Shown in pieces: positions 47,207 to 59,257 of a stretch of 64,000 bases of DNA. The notes below the pieces were generated by a model that ran no database searches, had not been told where the DNA came from, and saw only the letters and a list, made by a program, of their open reading frames with translations. Origin of the DNA: Calliopum simillimum (Eukaryota; Arthropoda; Insecta; Diptera; Lauxaniidae); contig OX638369.1 in NCBI GenBank assembly GCA_951812925.1, forward strand, positions 3,100,001-3,164,000, read 5' to 3'. The position numbers were made by a program, and so were the translations under genes. The number at the start of each line of letters is the position of its first letter. The first letter of the stretch is position 1.

Positions 47207-50059
47207 TTACACATCAGTTCCACCTTCCTGATATCCTTCGTCTGGTGAATTTCTGCTACTGCTTATCAAAGCTCGCTTCAGTGCTGCCGTCACAGGTGGC
47301 AATACCGGCACCCCTCCTTTCTGCCACACTCGTATCGTTTTTGCATTCACAGGCTGGCCGTTGGGCAAAATTCCAGGTGAACCACTACCAGCTGAAGGAG
47401 GTGGCGTTGGTGTTGAGCTGGCGCGTGTAGATGTCACTGACGATGACGTATCATGCAGGCGTGGCAATGTTCTACTACTGAAATTGTTATTATTACCCAT
47501 GACGCTGCCATTGCCATGTGTAGCTGCATTGGAACCACTGTTATTGTTATTGTTCGACATCAGCTGAGCATGTAGGTGCTGCAATGGATGCATTTGCAGG
47601 TGATGATTGTGTTGATGTTCAGCACCCGGCACCAGTGGCAGTCCATAATCTGTTGGGTAGCCGCAACTACTACCACCACCGATGCCAGCACCAGTAGAAT
47701 TCGATAGATTTGTTGTCGTCGTTGACGTTGTCGAATGTGCTCCTGCTCCCATACCACTTAGTAGCGCTGCAGTTGATGATGTTGAAGGATTGTTGATGCC
47801 TCCACCGCTACCTGACCCAGTGCTGCCTGCATTCAGCTGCATGTTGTAATGCATACGTGGAAATGTTTTACTAAAATAGTCAGCATTTGTTGACCGATCG
47901 TGCAAATCGTACAATTGATTCGACTCCATAATTGGCGTTTTGTCTGTGTAACGTTTTAAGAAGAGATCATCTGCCGATGAAGTGCCCATTGGTGCATGCT
48001 CCCACAATCCGGAGGGATAGAGAGAGTCGCAGCCATTAGCACGACTGTACTCTCCACTTGAACCACCACCCAGCTCGGTGACGAGATTGGCTGTGAGTAT
48101 CGCTGGTATCTTAAGATCAGCAAATTCGTCACTACCAAAACGCTTTGTGTCGTTAATCAAATCAGGATTATTGCCTGCTGAGGCCGTAGGCGAAATGAAG
48201 CAGGCTGCTGTAGAGAGTACGCTGCCAGCGTTTTCATAACCGTTTGAGGCGTAAGGTAAATCTGTCACCCTTGGTGGCTTTTGAACAGGATTTGTGAACT
48301 TGGAATCATTACTGGCGTTGTTGAGGCTATTTCCTTTACGCTCCAGTGAGCTGTGTGCATCAATGCAATTTTGTATAGCGCCATTGGCGATAACCACACC
48401 GCCAATACTACCATTACCACTAGGTGGTTGTGTCTTATTCGTTATGGAGTTCTGGTGATTGACACTAGTTATTACCTCCAGGTGGTTCGGTGTCTTACTT
48501 TCGGTAAAAGGCTGACGCTTGAGTCGCATCAGGAGGAACATAATGATGAGCAGCACAAAAAGTATCAAAATAACAAGTGCAGCACTTAGACCAACAATTT
48601 GGCCACTGCCAAGCGAGGCCATACCAGCTGCACGCATGCTAACGTGAAGTGTGAAATTGGCTTCTGCGGTGCCTGCACGATTTTCGGCAATACAGTAGAA
48701 CTCACTGGAGTCAGTCTCTTGTGAGTTGGTCAGCACCAATCGGGAACGCTTTTCAAACTGTTTTTCATCCTCATAGACATGAATGCGTTGGTATGTGCTG
48801 AATGCACTATTGTTTACCAACAGTCGGCCGTTCCAGTACCAGTTGATGACTGCAGTTGGTACTGCCTTGGCTCGGCACACAATAGAAGCATTTTCACCCA
48901 TTGTTGCTTCCACGTAGTGACTGATGGGCAGCATTTCAGGTTTGCAAGCAAAGTCGTATACTTGAAGATCAGCAAATGTGCGATCAATGACACGTTCTGG
49001 TCCTCCAGCGCATATTGGTGCAACGGGATATGGTATATTTTGTTCCGTCAACCAAAGCTTAGCATCACGAAGACGGCAATCACACATCCAAGGGTTGTCA
49101 TGCAGCTCAATGCCATGCAGGCGACTCAATGTTTCAATCGTCTTTGGCAACAGTTCACTTAGTTTGTTGCCATTTAGTCGAAGTAGTGTCAAGCCTTCTA
49201 GACCTTCAAATGCTTGAGGTGCTATCGTTTGTATATCGCAGTGCGAAAGATCAAGTTTATGCAACGCTGGTGTATTCGCAAAAGAGTTGGACTCAATTCT
49301 ATTTATGTGGTTGGATGCAAGCGTTAGTTCACGCAACGAGCTGATGTAACTCAAGGCTAGTGAGGGCACCACAACGAGCAGATTGTGCGACAGATCCAAC
49401 TCTACAAGATTGGTAAGACCCTTAAACGTTTCCGGTTCGATCTCACCAATTTTGCAATTTCGCAAATAGAGTTTTTGTAAATTGAGCAGATTTGCGCGTA
49501 TAAACTGTTCATTGGATAGCGTCTGCAGTTTGTTGCCAGACATGTCGAGAACTTGCGTCGAAGGATCTATGTTATCAGGAATTTGTATGAGCAAGCGATC
49601 AATGCACTCAACTGTCTGCTTGCCACCCTTCCATTTGCAGGCACAAACAGTTTGGCAACTACTCAGTTGTTGCTGGTTGACAATTAGCATGTTGTCAGCT
49701 GAGTTGGGGATGACATTTGAGGGTACTCCTGGAGCAGCGAACTGAGACATATAATCATCGGTCATAGCTTGACTGTCGGCAACAGAGTACACATCATTGT
49801 TGTTGCTACTGGAAGTGTGTTTGCTTGAGTGCCGAAAGCCAGTATCCAAGTGAGAGATAGGAGGCTGCTGTTGGTGTCCACCGCTATTTGCGAACATTAC
49901 GTGATTTTGTCGATTGTAGTGCGTACCTGTCGCCAAAGCAGATGAAAACAGAGCTACTAGTACCATCCAACAAAAGCCTCTCGTGCTGGTCCAGTAGTCT
50001 ACCTTTGGCACGGTAGTATTTGGGTTATGCAGCTTATAACGTATTTTTTGGCGTTGCAT
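47207..50059 (-). CDS. kek1: kekkon-family LRR/Ig transmembrane receptor (probably Kekkon-1)
   Basis: A single uninterrupted 950-residue frame. A hydrophobic signal segment lies at about 28-44. An LRR N-cap follows (Cys135, 139, 141, 152), then six to seven leucine-rich repeats (about 168-320), an LRR C-cap (NPWMCDC; Cys326, 328, 350, 372), one Ig domain (Cys395, Trp407, Cys456 in EFYCIAENRAGTAEANFTL), a transmembrane helix (about 488-511) and a cytoplasmic tail of about 440 residues. The tail has a conserved juxtamembrane block (KTPNHLEVITSVNHQNSI) and a PDZ-ligand-like end (TDV). Six LRRs plus one Ig and a long tail is the kekkon architecture. In Drosophila, Kek1 binds EGFR and restrains its signalling. 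The paralogue choice rests on the juxtamembrane block and C-terminus from memory; kek2 or another member is possible. The tail also has Gly/Ser, Asn and His low-complexity tracts (about 745-860). The ATG has G at -3. Confidence 0.88.
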   Translation of the reverse strand: MQRQKIRYKLHNPNTTVPKVDYWTSTRGFCWMVLVALFSSALATGTHYNRQNHVMFANSGGHQQQPPISHLDTGFRHSSKHTSSSNNNDVYSVADSQAMTDDYMSQFAAPGVPSNVIPNSADNMLIVNQQQLSSCQTVCACKWKGGKQTVECIDRLLIQIPDNIDPSTQVLDMSGNKLQTLSNEQFIRANLLNLQKLYLRNCKIGEIEPETFKGLTNLVELDLSHNLLVVVPSLALSYISSLRELTLASNHINRIESNSFANTPALHKLDLSHCDIQTIAPQAFEGLEGLTLLRLNGNKLSELLPKTIETLSRLHGIELHDNPWMCDCRLRDAKLWLTEQNIPYPVAPICAGGPERVIDRTFADLQVYDFACKPEMLPISHYVEATMGENASIVCRAKAVPTAVINWYWNGRLLVNNSAFSTYQRIHVYEDEKQFEKRSRLVLTNSQETDSSEFYCIAENRAGTAEANFTLHVSMRAAGMASLGSGQIVGLSAALVILILFVLLIIMFLLMRLKRQPFTESKTPNHLEVITSVNHQNSITNKTQPPSGNGSIGGVVIANGAIQNCIDAHSSLERKGNSLNNASNDSKFTNPVQKPPRVTDLPYASNGYENAGSVLSTAACFISPTASAGNNPDLINDTKRFGSDEFADLKIPAILTANLVTELGGGSSGEYSRANGCDSLYPSGLWEHAPMGTSSADDLFLKRYTDKTPIMESNQLYDLHDRSTNADYFSKTFPRMHYNMQLNAGSTGSGSGGGINNPSTSSTAALLSGMGAGAHSTTSTTTTNLSNSTGAGIGGGSSCGYPTDYGLPLVPGAEHQHNHHLQMHPLQHLHAQLMSNNNNNSGSNAATHGNGSVMGNNNNFSSRTLPRLHDTSSSVTSTRASSTPTPPPSAGSGSPGILPNGQPVNAKTIRVWQKGGVPVLPPVTAALKRALISSSRNSPDEGYQEGGTDV

Positions 50060-51692
50060 TACGCTAGATGTTAATTACTTTAAGTATCAGTATTAATGCT
50101 TTTTGGCGCAGTGTTGCCGATATGTTTGGTTGCTTTCAAGATATGATTTCTGGTTCGTGTTAATCTTTTTAATAATTTTCGAAGTTTGTGATATGTTGAT
50201 CTTCTTAGAGATATGTGATTTTATGAAATTTTGAAATGTTTTCTTAACGCATTCTTTTGATATGTTGGCGCTTGCTACGTCGCTATTGCTGGTCTTCCTC
50301 TTTTACATTAACATCAAACACGCAATCGAAATAAATGTACGCAAAACAAATAAAAATTAAAAGCAAACGAAATGAAATGTTTGCCCTTTTCCACTTTTCG
50401 TTTTCGAATTACTTTCGCCAAATGCCAACAACAATGAAAAATCGGGGTAAAATGATTTATGTGCTTTCATTGAAAGGCCACGGTTTCAAAGCTCGGGCTC
50501 TCCTTAGATGCGTATATGTACAAGTCTTTACTTGTATGGTATGTGGGTATGTATATGTTTTCTTCCTCTTGTGTTTTTGTGTGCGTACGTTTGACTTTGG
50601 TTTGCAGGCTTCCAACAAGTTTTAGTTTTAATTAAACGAAATCACGTTATCCTGGCAACAACATTCAACATTCGTTATTTAGTTTGTTATACAGCTCTAC
50701 ACGCTCTGTATGTGTGTAGATACGATGTGCTCAGTGTATATATTTTGATTTACAATATACCAGTTGTTGTTGTTGGTATTGTTTTAGTTGCCAATGCTGG
50801 TATCGTAAACGTCGTGCGTTTTATTGCTAATGTTGCACTAGTAATCCACGGTCCGGCGGCTCTTTGGGTCATTTCAAAGGCTTTTAAAATTGATTAATTA
50901 TTTGGCGCTGTCCGTCCGAAAGTACGACAACAAAACAGAACAGAAAATAAAATCATAAAATTTCTAAATTTTTGAAATTTTCATGTTTCTGTGTAATTAG
51001 CGCGAAATTTCATTTTACTTCTCGTTTATCACTGATAATCCTTTGACGGCATAAATTAATGCTTTCACTTTCTTTGCTTTGCTAACTTCCTTTTTTCACC
51101 GAAGGATGTGTTGTTTTTTGTAACTTTTTTTTTTGTTTTGCTTTTTGTTTTAATTCATTTTCGTTTGTTATTTTTAACTTTTTCCACACGCAAATTTTCA
51201 CTTTATACGCTAACTGACTGATGTCCTGTCACAGGTTCTTATCGAGCCACAGTCGTTTCACGTCCCCACTATTCGCTAGTTTGTTCGTACGCGTTCCTCG
51301 CACTTTTGCCAAACAACTCGTGGGTCCTGGTCCACTACTACTACTACGGTATTCGCTTCACGCACTTTGTGTTTGGCAAATTTTTTTCGCACACGACGAT
51401 TAGCAACGAGCAAAATTTGCAAAAGGATGTAATAACGAACAAAAATTTCGTAGTATTACGAAATTGTTAACGAACACAAACGATGTATATTTTTTATTTT
51501 TGCACAGCAATTAAACTTTGCGAAAATTTCTACTTAAAAGTATTTTTCCAACACTCACATCTGCTCGATTTGTATATGTGTATAAAATTACTTTTATTTC
51601 ACTTGTAAATTTTTGATTTTATTAATTTTTTGTGCACTTTTTTGTGAGAAAATTTCAAGTTTTAACTTTTGTCAAGCGCTTACGAACGTACC
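50060..51692 (-). other. probable 5' UTR/leader region of the kekkon gene
   Basis: Between the start codon and the candidate promoter there is about 1.6 kb of AT-rich sequence without a convincing coding block. Drosophila relatives have long noncoding leaders, sometimes split by introns. I cannot place splice sites with confidence. Plus-strand frames at 50335-50897 look like chance. Confidence 0.35.
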
Positions 51693-51726
51693 CAACCGCA
51701 CCGCATGGTTAATCGACATTGACTGA
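51693..51726 (-). promoter_or_regulatory. candidate TATA-less core promoter (Inr + DPE) of the kekkon gene
   Basis: On the minus strand TCAGTC (51726-51721) matches the fly initiator TCAGTY with +1 at 51724. GGTTG falls exactly at +28 to +32 (51697-51693) and fits the DPE consensus RGWYV. The +18 to +27 interval matches 6 of 10 MTE consensus positions. No TATA box is visible at -30. Correct spacing makes this better than a lone Inr, but short motifs occur by chance. Confidence 0.4.
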
Positions 51727-53359
51727 AGAAAAATGAATTAAACGTATACTCAAAAATATGAATGAGAGCACAGTCACGAAGTTACGAGCGAACGAACAGC
51801 AGGTCGCTATGTTTGTATGCAATGCAATGCATACAGAGCAACGCAATTGTGTGAGAATGGAAACGACGAAATGAAGACCTGATACGGTCGTTTGTGCGAA
51901 GCAGCGTTTTCTTGTTGTTGAATTTTGTGTGTGTATGTGCGTTGGAAATTTTTTGTTGCTCTCAGTTGGAGTTTTTTCAACAGCTGTGAGAATTCTGCGC
52001 TGCCTACAGTCAGAAATGTTGCTTAGACATTTAAAAGCAATGATTTAGAAATGTTGCTAATGAGTTTTTGTTGCTCGCGTTGCTTTGTTTCGATACATGT
52101 TAAAGTAACAAGTTAAATGCAGCCAATATAAAAGAGTTTTCTTTATTTTGAAAACATTTGAGTTGATGTAACAATTAACTTTCATTTTTACCATTGATAT
52201 GTTTCCAATAAATTAAAAAAAAAAAAAAATTTATTTTAACAAATCATATCATCACTTCAATTGAAAGTGTAACTGAGCAATAAAATGTCAGGAAAGGAAA
52301 TAATTATTGATTTTAACAACTGGGACAATATCAAAAGTGTATTGGCAAAATCAATATAATCTGATGTTACTAAGTATGAACTGATTGGTAAATCCAATTT
52401 CAATATGTGTGTGACTTCTGACATAAATGGCTTCCATGATGAATGATAATGGTTTCTTATAAGGGTATTGAAGAGAAGATACGGAAGGAACGTTTTTATC
52501 TGTAAACTATAAATTACATATTTATGTCAGTTGCTGTTATGTACTTTCCAAAACTATGTCAATAATGCCTGAAGATAATTTTGTTCTAATAAGCGAGTAC
52601 GCACTGTGACCAAGATGTGCAACATTGCGAATATATCGGTTTTTCACTCACGCTCTTGTGAATGTTGCATGTATATACTAAACATGTATCGAGAATTTAT
52701 AACTCCGAATTTAACTGGAAATTTTCGGTAAATCTCAACACCAATAATTTTCTCTCATTTTATCGTTGTTTTTTTTTTTTTCGTTGTTGACTTGTCCTCA
52801 ATGTCCATTCTCGTTTCCTGTATCCACTAATAAATCTCATAGTCACCCACAAATCTAATACGAATTTTCATGCTTCCATTTCCAAACCGAAAAACAACAC
52901 ACCAACTGCAAATACTACGACAACAACAACAACATCGATAGCAACAACAGCAACAATAACATAGAAACTACACCAACATGAATGAAAGAGTCTTAAATCT
53001 TAATTTTTTGTTGTATATTCACTCACTTCAAATTGTAGCTAGCGGTAAAAGATGTGGGTAGGTGTGGGTCTGCGTTGGCTGGGAAAAGGGTGAGGTGGGG
53101 TGGGGTGGCATAAAGTAGGAAAATTGGACTAAAGAGGAAGAACTGCAAAAATTTTATTTCGTTTCGTTGGGTTCTCGTTTTCTAGGCAACTGGGCTAATC
53201 GATTAAGGGATTTTTCGATTTTTCCACCTTTCGTCCGTTCACTTCAATCTCTTCTTCATCATGGTTTCTTTGCATTTCTGTTTTTGTTGTTGTTATTGTT
53301 CTAAGTCATGTTTGCCATGTTTAATTTGCTACGCTCTGACTTGGTCGGAATTTCATGCA
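51727..53359. other. upstream flank of the kekkon gene
   Basis: ACAACAACAACA/GCAACAACAGCAAC tracts at about 52917-52960 and a GTGGGGTGGGG-type G-rich stretch at 53050-53110. No gene is recognised. It may contain regulatory DNA. Confidence 0.35.
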
Positions 53360-53363
53360 TTAA

Positions 53364-53698
53364 CCCATTTTGTTCTCAGTCGGTACTTTTTTTCTCACTA
53401 CAAAGGTTACAATTATAGTAAATGAATATATCGTCTCTGTTCGTGTGAAAAACACTTTGGGTATTTTTTCAAACATGTTAATACCTCAAAAACCTCGTAA
53501 CTTGTAAAAATGTCAAAATTCGTATTGATTTTGATAGCTCTTTTAAGCTTATGACGTTTTCGAGGCGTTTACATGTTTTAAGGAATGCCATGACTGCCAA
53601 ATCTTGCTTCATTCTCATACAGAAAGTGCTGATTTTATTCTGCCATAAAATTGTCTTTGTAAAATACTAAAAACTACAATGATCTAGTACAAAATGGG
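53364..53698. mobile_element. TTAA-bounded inverted-repeat element (335 bp)
   Basis: TTAA at 53360-53363 then CCCATTTTG; CAAAATGGG then TTAA at 53699-53702. The length nearly equals the 45403-45736 element, but the interiors are not obviously alike. Noncoding. Confidence 0.6.
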
Positions 53699-53702
53699 TT
53701 AA

Positions 53703-56484
53703 TCGTATATCAACCCAATTTTTTATTTTTAATTCAACGGCAACGGCGACTTCAATTCGCACGCAAGCTACTAGGCAACCGTCTATAAAGATGCGGGTCA
53801 ACAACGTCCGATGACCAACAATTAAAACAACAACAATTACAACAAAAAGGCTTAGCTGAAATTTAAAGCAGCACAACAACAATGGCGTTATGGTGTAATT
53901 TAATTGATTTCTATGTCAACAGTATACCTAGCGGAATGACAGCAACAGCAACAAAAACAATGAGATGCCAGAAGCACTGAATAGTAAAGAGGAGAAAGTG
54001 ATGGGAGGAGGAGAAGTGCTAGGGTGTTTTAACTAGAAAGCATTCATTCATAGCTGCAAGAAATGCTGAATGTGCAAATTTAGGGAACTTAATTGCGCTG
54101 CAATTGTTTGCAACAACAACAACAACAACAAAAGCAACAACAAACAATTGAATTACCTACAATAATAAATGGTATTTCAACAACAACAACAACAACAACA
54201 AACTCAAACAATTGTTAGCCAAGTTGCCTTAATCTTGATTTAAAACCGAGTGACTTACCGTATTTTCTTTTTGTATATTATGTTGTTAGTGTGGAGGGGG
54301 TGTGGGGGTATTCGTATGCCAGTGAATTGCATGTAGGAGTAAAATTTCATTGTTGTTGTAAGTGATATTTTAAAGAACGTTGAACTTTTTAATTGAATGA
54401 TTAAGTTCACCGAGATTATCTAATGAAATTAATCCATGCTGTTCATAGAGGGGGTTCGTAGAAAGTGGCTCAAGATTTGCTTTTATTAAGAATTGTAGTG
54501 CATTCGAGTTTTTATGTTTGTAAATATTAGAAAATGATTTGTTCGTTAACAAAATCAATAACATATTTATAATTAAGAAAACACATTTTTTTTTTTTTGT
54601 TTTAAGTTTCCTAAGTTTAAGTTTTAAAATTCCTAACTCCCAATTACAACTTGGTTTTTTCTAAGACGTCAGTATTTTGAGTCTTTCGTGCTTTAAAGTG
54701 CAGTATTGGAATAAAAACAGTGAAAAATGAATGCATATAAATTAAAATGTGGTCTGGTTAACAATTCGTTATACTCTTCTCTTAGTGCTTATCAATAATG
54801 TATGATTTACTATATGTATTTGCCCTGATCTATGATTAGAAATCAGCTGTTAAAGATAAACCACACGTTTCGTCAGTTACTCATTAGTTGTTCCCTTTTC
54901 TTCGCGTTTCGTGCAGTCAAAACTATATTCAGGGACGTCAAGTGTTGTTTCTGCTTAGAACCTTATCGCAGCAAGTCGCGTTAATAGTTTCCGATTTTTA
55001 AATAATAAAGTTATCATTGTTATCGTAAAGCCCGTCTTTTTTGTTGGTTTTTTGTTGAAAAATAAGTTTTTGTGAGGAGCTTAGTGTCTTCTACATTCAA
55101 CATTTCCCTAAAAACGTTGAAAACAACTACGGGTCCGACGATGATGTTAGTTCTATAGAACTATAGTGACGATGATGATATTTGTCTGAGGCAAAAGATG
55201 ATATGGAGCTAAGTTTCATTTGGATGGGTTTATCTGCTATCGGTGAAGATGAAGAGCAGCTAATAACCAAACTTTTCTCAAAAGATTATTGTAATAACAA
55301 ATGCCAAAGAACTATACTATGAAAATTATCGAGAATAAAAAAAAGCAATTGCTTAGAGTTGTCAAGAATGAACTCGACTTAGTGAAAGTAAGTCATATTA
55401 AAGCCGGAATAATTACGGACGGAGATGGGATAGAGAATTCTATTTATTCAATTTTCTTCTTTCAGCTTATATAAAGTTCGCGACGGATCGTTACTTTAGT
55501 ATTTTTAAAGCTAAGAACACCATCAGCAACATCGATATGTATACAGACTGTGTAAAAACGAAGAAAATTTGCAGACTGTGAGGCCTTTCACTCTTTTCAT
55601 TTTCTATTAAAACCTATTAATCGTCAACTGCCAAAAATTACAAAGCCAGTTGGTTTATCATTGGAACGTCAGTAGTATATTTTTAAGAATGTTTACAGCT
55701 TAGTTACTGATATATGTTTGTAAAGCAACTATTGTCGCTCCAGTACCAAAATAAGAGCTGGTATCGAAGAAACGTCAGGTTTCATTACCAAATAAAAGGT
55801 TAGCATCAAAGTTACAAAATGCAAATTTAAGTGAAGATGTTTTCGCACCAGAAGTAGAACAAGGTCCATCTTCCTCGGAACTAACAACAGATGTAAAAAG
55901 GTCTTATGAAAGACTATGACAAGAAAAATTCAAAAACTACCTAGTGCCTAATGGTTTTCCGGCATGCAGTTGTTTTTTATTTAAAAATCCGTTGTACACT
56001 AAACCGGTTCGATTTTGTATGAAGCAAAAAATAAATCATCCCGAAATCGATTCAAAAGTTAGAAAAATTCATAATTTTTTTTTTTGTTTTTCATTCCGAG
56101 AAAAAACCTGTGGAGCACATTTGGTTCTACTGAAGGCTCATTTTGCCTAAAAAAGACGTGTTTTTTTGGTCATAAAGATTTGCAAAAAACTAAAAAAATG
56201 TTAAAAACAATTTTTTTTTTTGGGATATGGTTTTACATTACGCGTTCGGAAAAACGATTTTTTGCTCAAAAGCAAGGCATGTAAAGAAAAAAGTATACCA
56301 AGTAAAAAATGAAAACTCTCAGTTAACGAATAAGCCCCATTATGAATGATACATCATTTTAAAGCTTAGAATTTGAGCTTTTATCTAAAGCATTTAAAAA
56401 AATTCAAGTACGATTTTTAAAAAAAGAAATGCAAAATTATTTTTAAAATTGGAAAATTTTTGTAAAATTTTTTTTTTTTTATAT
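53703..56484. other. intergenic with CAA microsatellites; possible old coding remnant
   Basis: (CAA)n tracts lie at about 54112-54135 and 54178-54200. From 55080 to 55920 the sequence is less AT-biased and translates in patches (FATDRYFSIFKAKNTISN, LPNKRLASKLQNANLSED, EQGPSSSELTTD) broken by stops and shifts, like a dead transposon or gene remnant. I cannot name the family. Confidence 0.35.
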
Positions 56485-56492
56485 GCTATAGT
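56485..56492. repeat. 8-bp target-site duplication of the hAT element, left copy
   Basis: GCTATAGT, identical to 60075-60082. Eight base pairs is the hAT hallmark. Confidence 0.9.
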
Positions 56493-57232
56493 TACGGTGA
56501 CCATGTCTGTTTGAGCAAAATCGGGGACAAAACGAAATTTGTGCAAAAAAAACCGGGGACAATCGGGGACAGTTAGAAGAAAATCGGGGACAAATCGGGG
56601 ACAGATAAATTTTGGAGCAAACAATGATTGATAGGCAAAAACAAAAGATTTTCATTGCAAAATGTAATCTTCTTAAAAGCACAAAAGCATACCTACGTAC
56701 TAGGTCATCAACGATACGATTTTATACGCGAATTTAAAAATTATAACATTATTTATTGCTAGTTTATAAAAACATTTATTACAAGAACATTAAAATTATG
56801 TATTAAATAACGAAAAATAAAAATAATCTTCAGTTCATATTAAAAAACAAAAACAATTAAAATGAATCAAGTCGTAATTTGGAAAACTACTTTCTAAGTG
56901 AAAAAAAGCAATCTGCTTAACTTAACAGTTATTAGCTTTAGCTTGAAGAAATATAATTTTTATGTCTTCTTAAAATCTGATATGAGGACACGAGACGTTT
57001 CTGAAATTCACGATTTAATTTAACAAAAATTTTTAATAAAAAAAATTGACATTAAATAAACGTATTTTATAAACTAAAGTCAAATAATCACAATTCAGTC
57101 TTTTTTATACTTGTACTACCATAAAATTGGAGCCGATTTTACAATGTTCAGTTAAGCCTAAGCTTTAACTTTGACATTAAATTTTATATAAAAATTATAT
57201 CTATCTGCATGTTGAGTTTTTACCAGCGGATC

Positions 57233-59086
57233 TTAGTATTTTGTTACAGAAGAAATTTTTTTCAAAATTTCTTCGTTTGCCATCAAATATTCTTTAAACT
57301 CGAGACAGTTTAAATTATAATTACATTTTGTAATTAAAATCGATTTAAGTATCTTTACTGAGAGCTGTGATTTTTCGCTGGTCCACGTGTTATTCATGAT
57401 GGAGAATATCCTTTCCGTTGGAGCATTTGACCCTGGCAAACACAAGCCAAACTCAACTATTTTTACAATGTTTGTGAAAAAAATTTGTTTTTCGGAGAAA
57501 TAAGTAAAAATTTCAACCCATTTTTGAACCACTGTTTTTCCTATATCTAACCATTCCTGAACTTTACAAGTACTTAAAAAACTTTTGACGCAATTAAACT
57601 CGTCGAATAACTCTGTGTCATTAATTTTAATATCACTTCTCTCTTCCAATATAAAAGCTAAGCTTTCTTCTACATCAGGCCAAGATGGAACTTTACAAAG
57701 AAGCATCCAATTCAAAACTTCTATTTCTTTAAAAGATGCATCCCACTGAGTTAAGTACTTGTAGCAATTATTATAAAACTCAGTTACGTTATTTTTAAAC
57801 TGATTTTCGTCAATAAGATTCTGTTTGGCTAGTTCAGTTATCTTGTTTTTAACTACAAAAGGCAAAAATTGTGCATCTCTTCGTTGCATTAATTTTAGTT
57901 TGAGATCTTTTATAATCGAAGACACCTCAGACATGCATACTTCTTGAGATCCAATTTCAGCAATATTGCTATGAAATATTGCTGCTTGAGAGTGGACAAA
58001 AAACAACCAAACTTCAGAGCTAGGGTTATTAAAAAAATCTTTTAAAATTGTGGGACATTTAGCTTGTGACAAAAAATATTCTTTTAAAGGCTTAAACAGT
58101 TTTATGATTCTCTCTACAGCGGGTTTCAGAGTAAGCCATCTCGTCTTGCTGAACCCCAATAGTTTATGGTATTCAATTTCTAAACCATCACAAATTTCTT
58201 TAAACTTCCCAACGCGAACAGTGTATAAGTAGAAAAAAGAATAAATTTTGACGACAACTACTTCAATATCTACGGGAAGGCATTCTGTTGCCGTCTGGAT
58301 GCAGTTGTTTAAAACATGAGCCGCACAGTTTACTCCAATTAAAACTTTTTTATTAAATGCCTGAAGTTTAGTAAATATATTGTTTGTACCTAGCCGCGCT
58401 GCCCCACCAAAATTGCAGTTAGTGTTATCAGCACATATTGCAAGCATTTTCCTATTTATTTCAAAAGATTCCAGTGTTTCCTGTATATAGTTTGAAATTA
58501 TGTCAGACGATTCTCCTGGAAGGTCTTTGCACTCCAATATCTTAATTTGGGTCCCGCTTTGTGGAGTAAAGTATCGTACCAATATTGGACATAACTTAAT
58601 GTTGCCATGATTGGAGCAATCATTATATATTGTGACAAAATTAACTTTGCGCAAATCGCTTTTAGTATCCATGATGGAATTTGGTGCAAGAACATTACAA
58701 ATGATTGCTTCACATTTCGTACGTGCACACGAATATTTTTCGTCAAAGCAATTTTTTATAAGTTTGGAAGTACAATCATTAGACCTAAATGAATGGTTGT
58801 GTTGAATCGTGTGGTAAGCCCAAGTTCCTTCGTTGATCGTATTTTGCTTTAAGGTATCTTGTCCGAGAAAATTTCGGAGGGCGTTACTCGATGAGGCCGC
58901 AACGTCGGTGGCTTTGTGTTTTGCTGTCTTTATGTGTTGGATAATGTCATACTTACCTCCGTTAGCAATTGAAAATACAGATGTGCACTTGGAACACCGC
59001 ACTACATTTGGTTTTTCAGTATTTTTTATGAAATCAAATACTTTGCGAAGCTCGTCGTTGAACCTGCACTTTCGTTTTGAAGCCAT
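57233..59086 (-). CDS. hAT-family transposase with BED zinc finger
   Basis: Cuts and reinserts its own element in the nucleus. A BED-type finger lies at the N-terminus (Cys31, Cys34, His51, His57 in CSKCTSVF...HIKTAKH). A long RNase-H-like catalytic region with the hAT helical insertion follows; its Asp/Glu triad cannot be placed with certainty by eye, but ICADNTNCNFGGAARLGTNN and VNCAAHVLNNCIQ resemble the catalytic block. The C-terminal dimerisation region is clear at about 545-605 (LPGSNAPTERIFSIMNNTWT, then SVKILKSILITKCNYN). At 617 residues it is normal size for the family and has no stops or shifts. The start ATG at 59086 gives the basic N-terminus MASKRKCRF typical of BED transposases. 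Domesticated hAT genes lose their terminal repeats; here they are perfect, so this is a transposon gene rather than a host gene. Confidence 0.9.
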   Translation of the reverse strand: MASKRKCRFNDELRKVFDFIKNTEKPNVVRCSKCTSVFSIANGGKYDIIQHIKTAKHKATDVAASSSNALRNFLGQDTLKQNTINEGTWAYHTIQHNHSFRSNDCTSKLIKNCFDEKYSCARTKCEAIICNVLAPNSIMDTKSDLRKVNFVTIYNDCSNHGNIKLCPILVRYFTPQSGTQIKILECKDLPGESSDIISNYIQETLESFEINRKMLAICADNTNCNFGGAARLGTNNIFTKLQAFNKKVLIGVNCAAHVLNNCIQTATECLPVDIEVVVVKIYSFFYLYTVRVGKFKEICDGLEIEYHKLLGFSKTRWLTLKPAVERIIKLFKPLKEYFLSQAKCPTILKDFFNNPSSEVWLFFVHSQAAIFHSNIAEIGSQEVCMSEVSSIIKDLKLKLMQRRDAQFLPFVVKNKITELAKQNLIDENQFKNNVTEFYNNCYKYLTQWDASFKEIEVLNWMLLCKVPSWPDVEESLAFILEERSDIKINDTELFDEFNCVKSFLSTCKVQEWLDIGKTVVQKWVEIFTYFSEKQIFFTNIVKIVEFGLCLPGSNAPTERIFSIMNNTWTSEKSQLSVKILKSILITKCNYNLNCLEFKEYLMANEEILKKISSVTKY

Positions 59087-59257
59087 GGATGGGGTTGGCT
59101 AAAGGAAATTTAATTGTAGGATTTATTATGTTTTTAGGTCTTAATATTGTCTTACTTACTCTCGAAAATCAATTTACTAAACCTTCAGAAAAATTTTGAT
59201 AGCACTTTCAACTTTGTTTGCAATCAACTTTGTTTACAATCAACTTTTTTACAAATA

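Noticed and set aside
49129..49345. Plus-strand frames opposite the kekkon gene
   Set aside because: Antisense shadows of the 950-codon frame.
53050..53110. G-rich GTGGGGTGGGG stretch as a G-quadruplex regulator
   Set aside because: Runs are few and irregular; no evidence of function.
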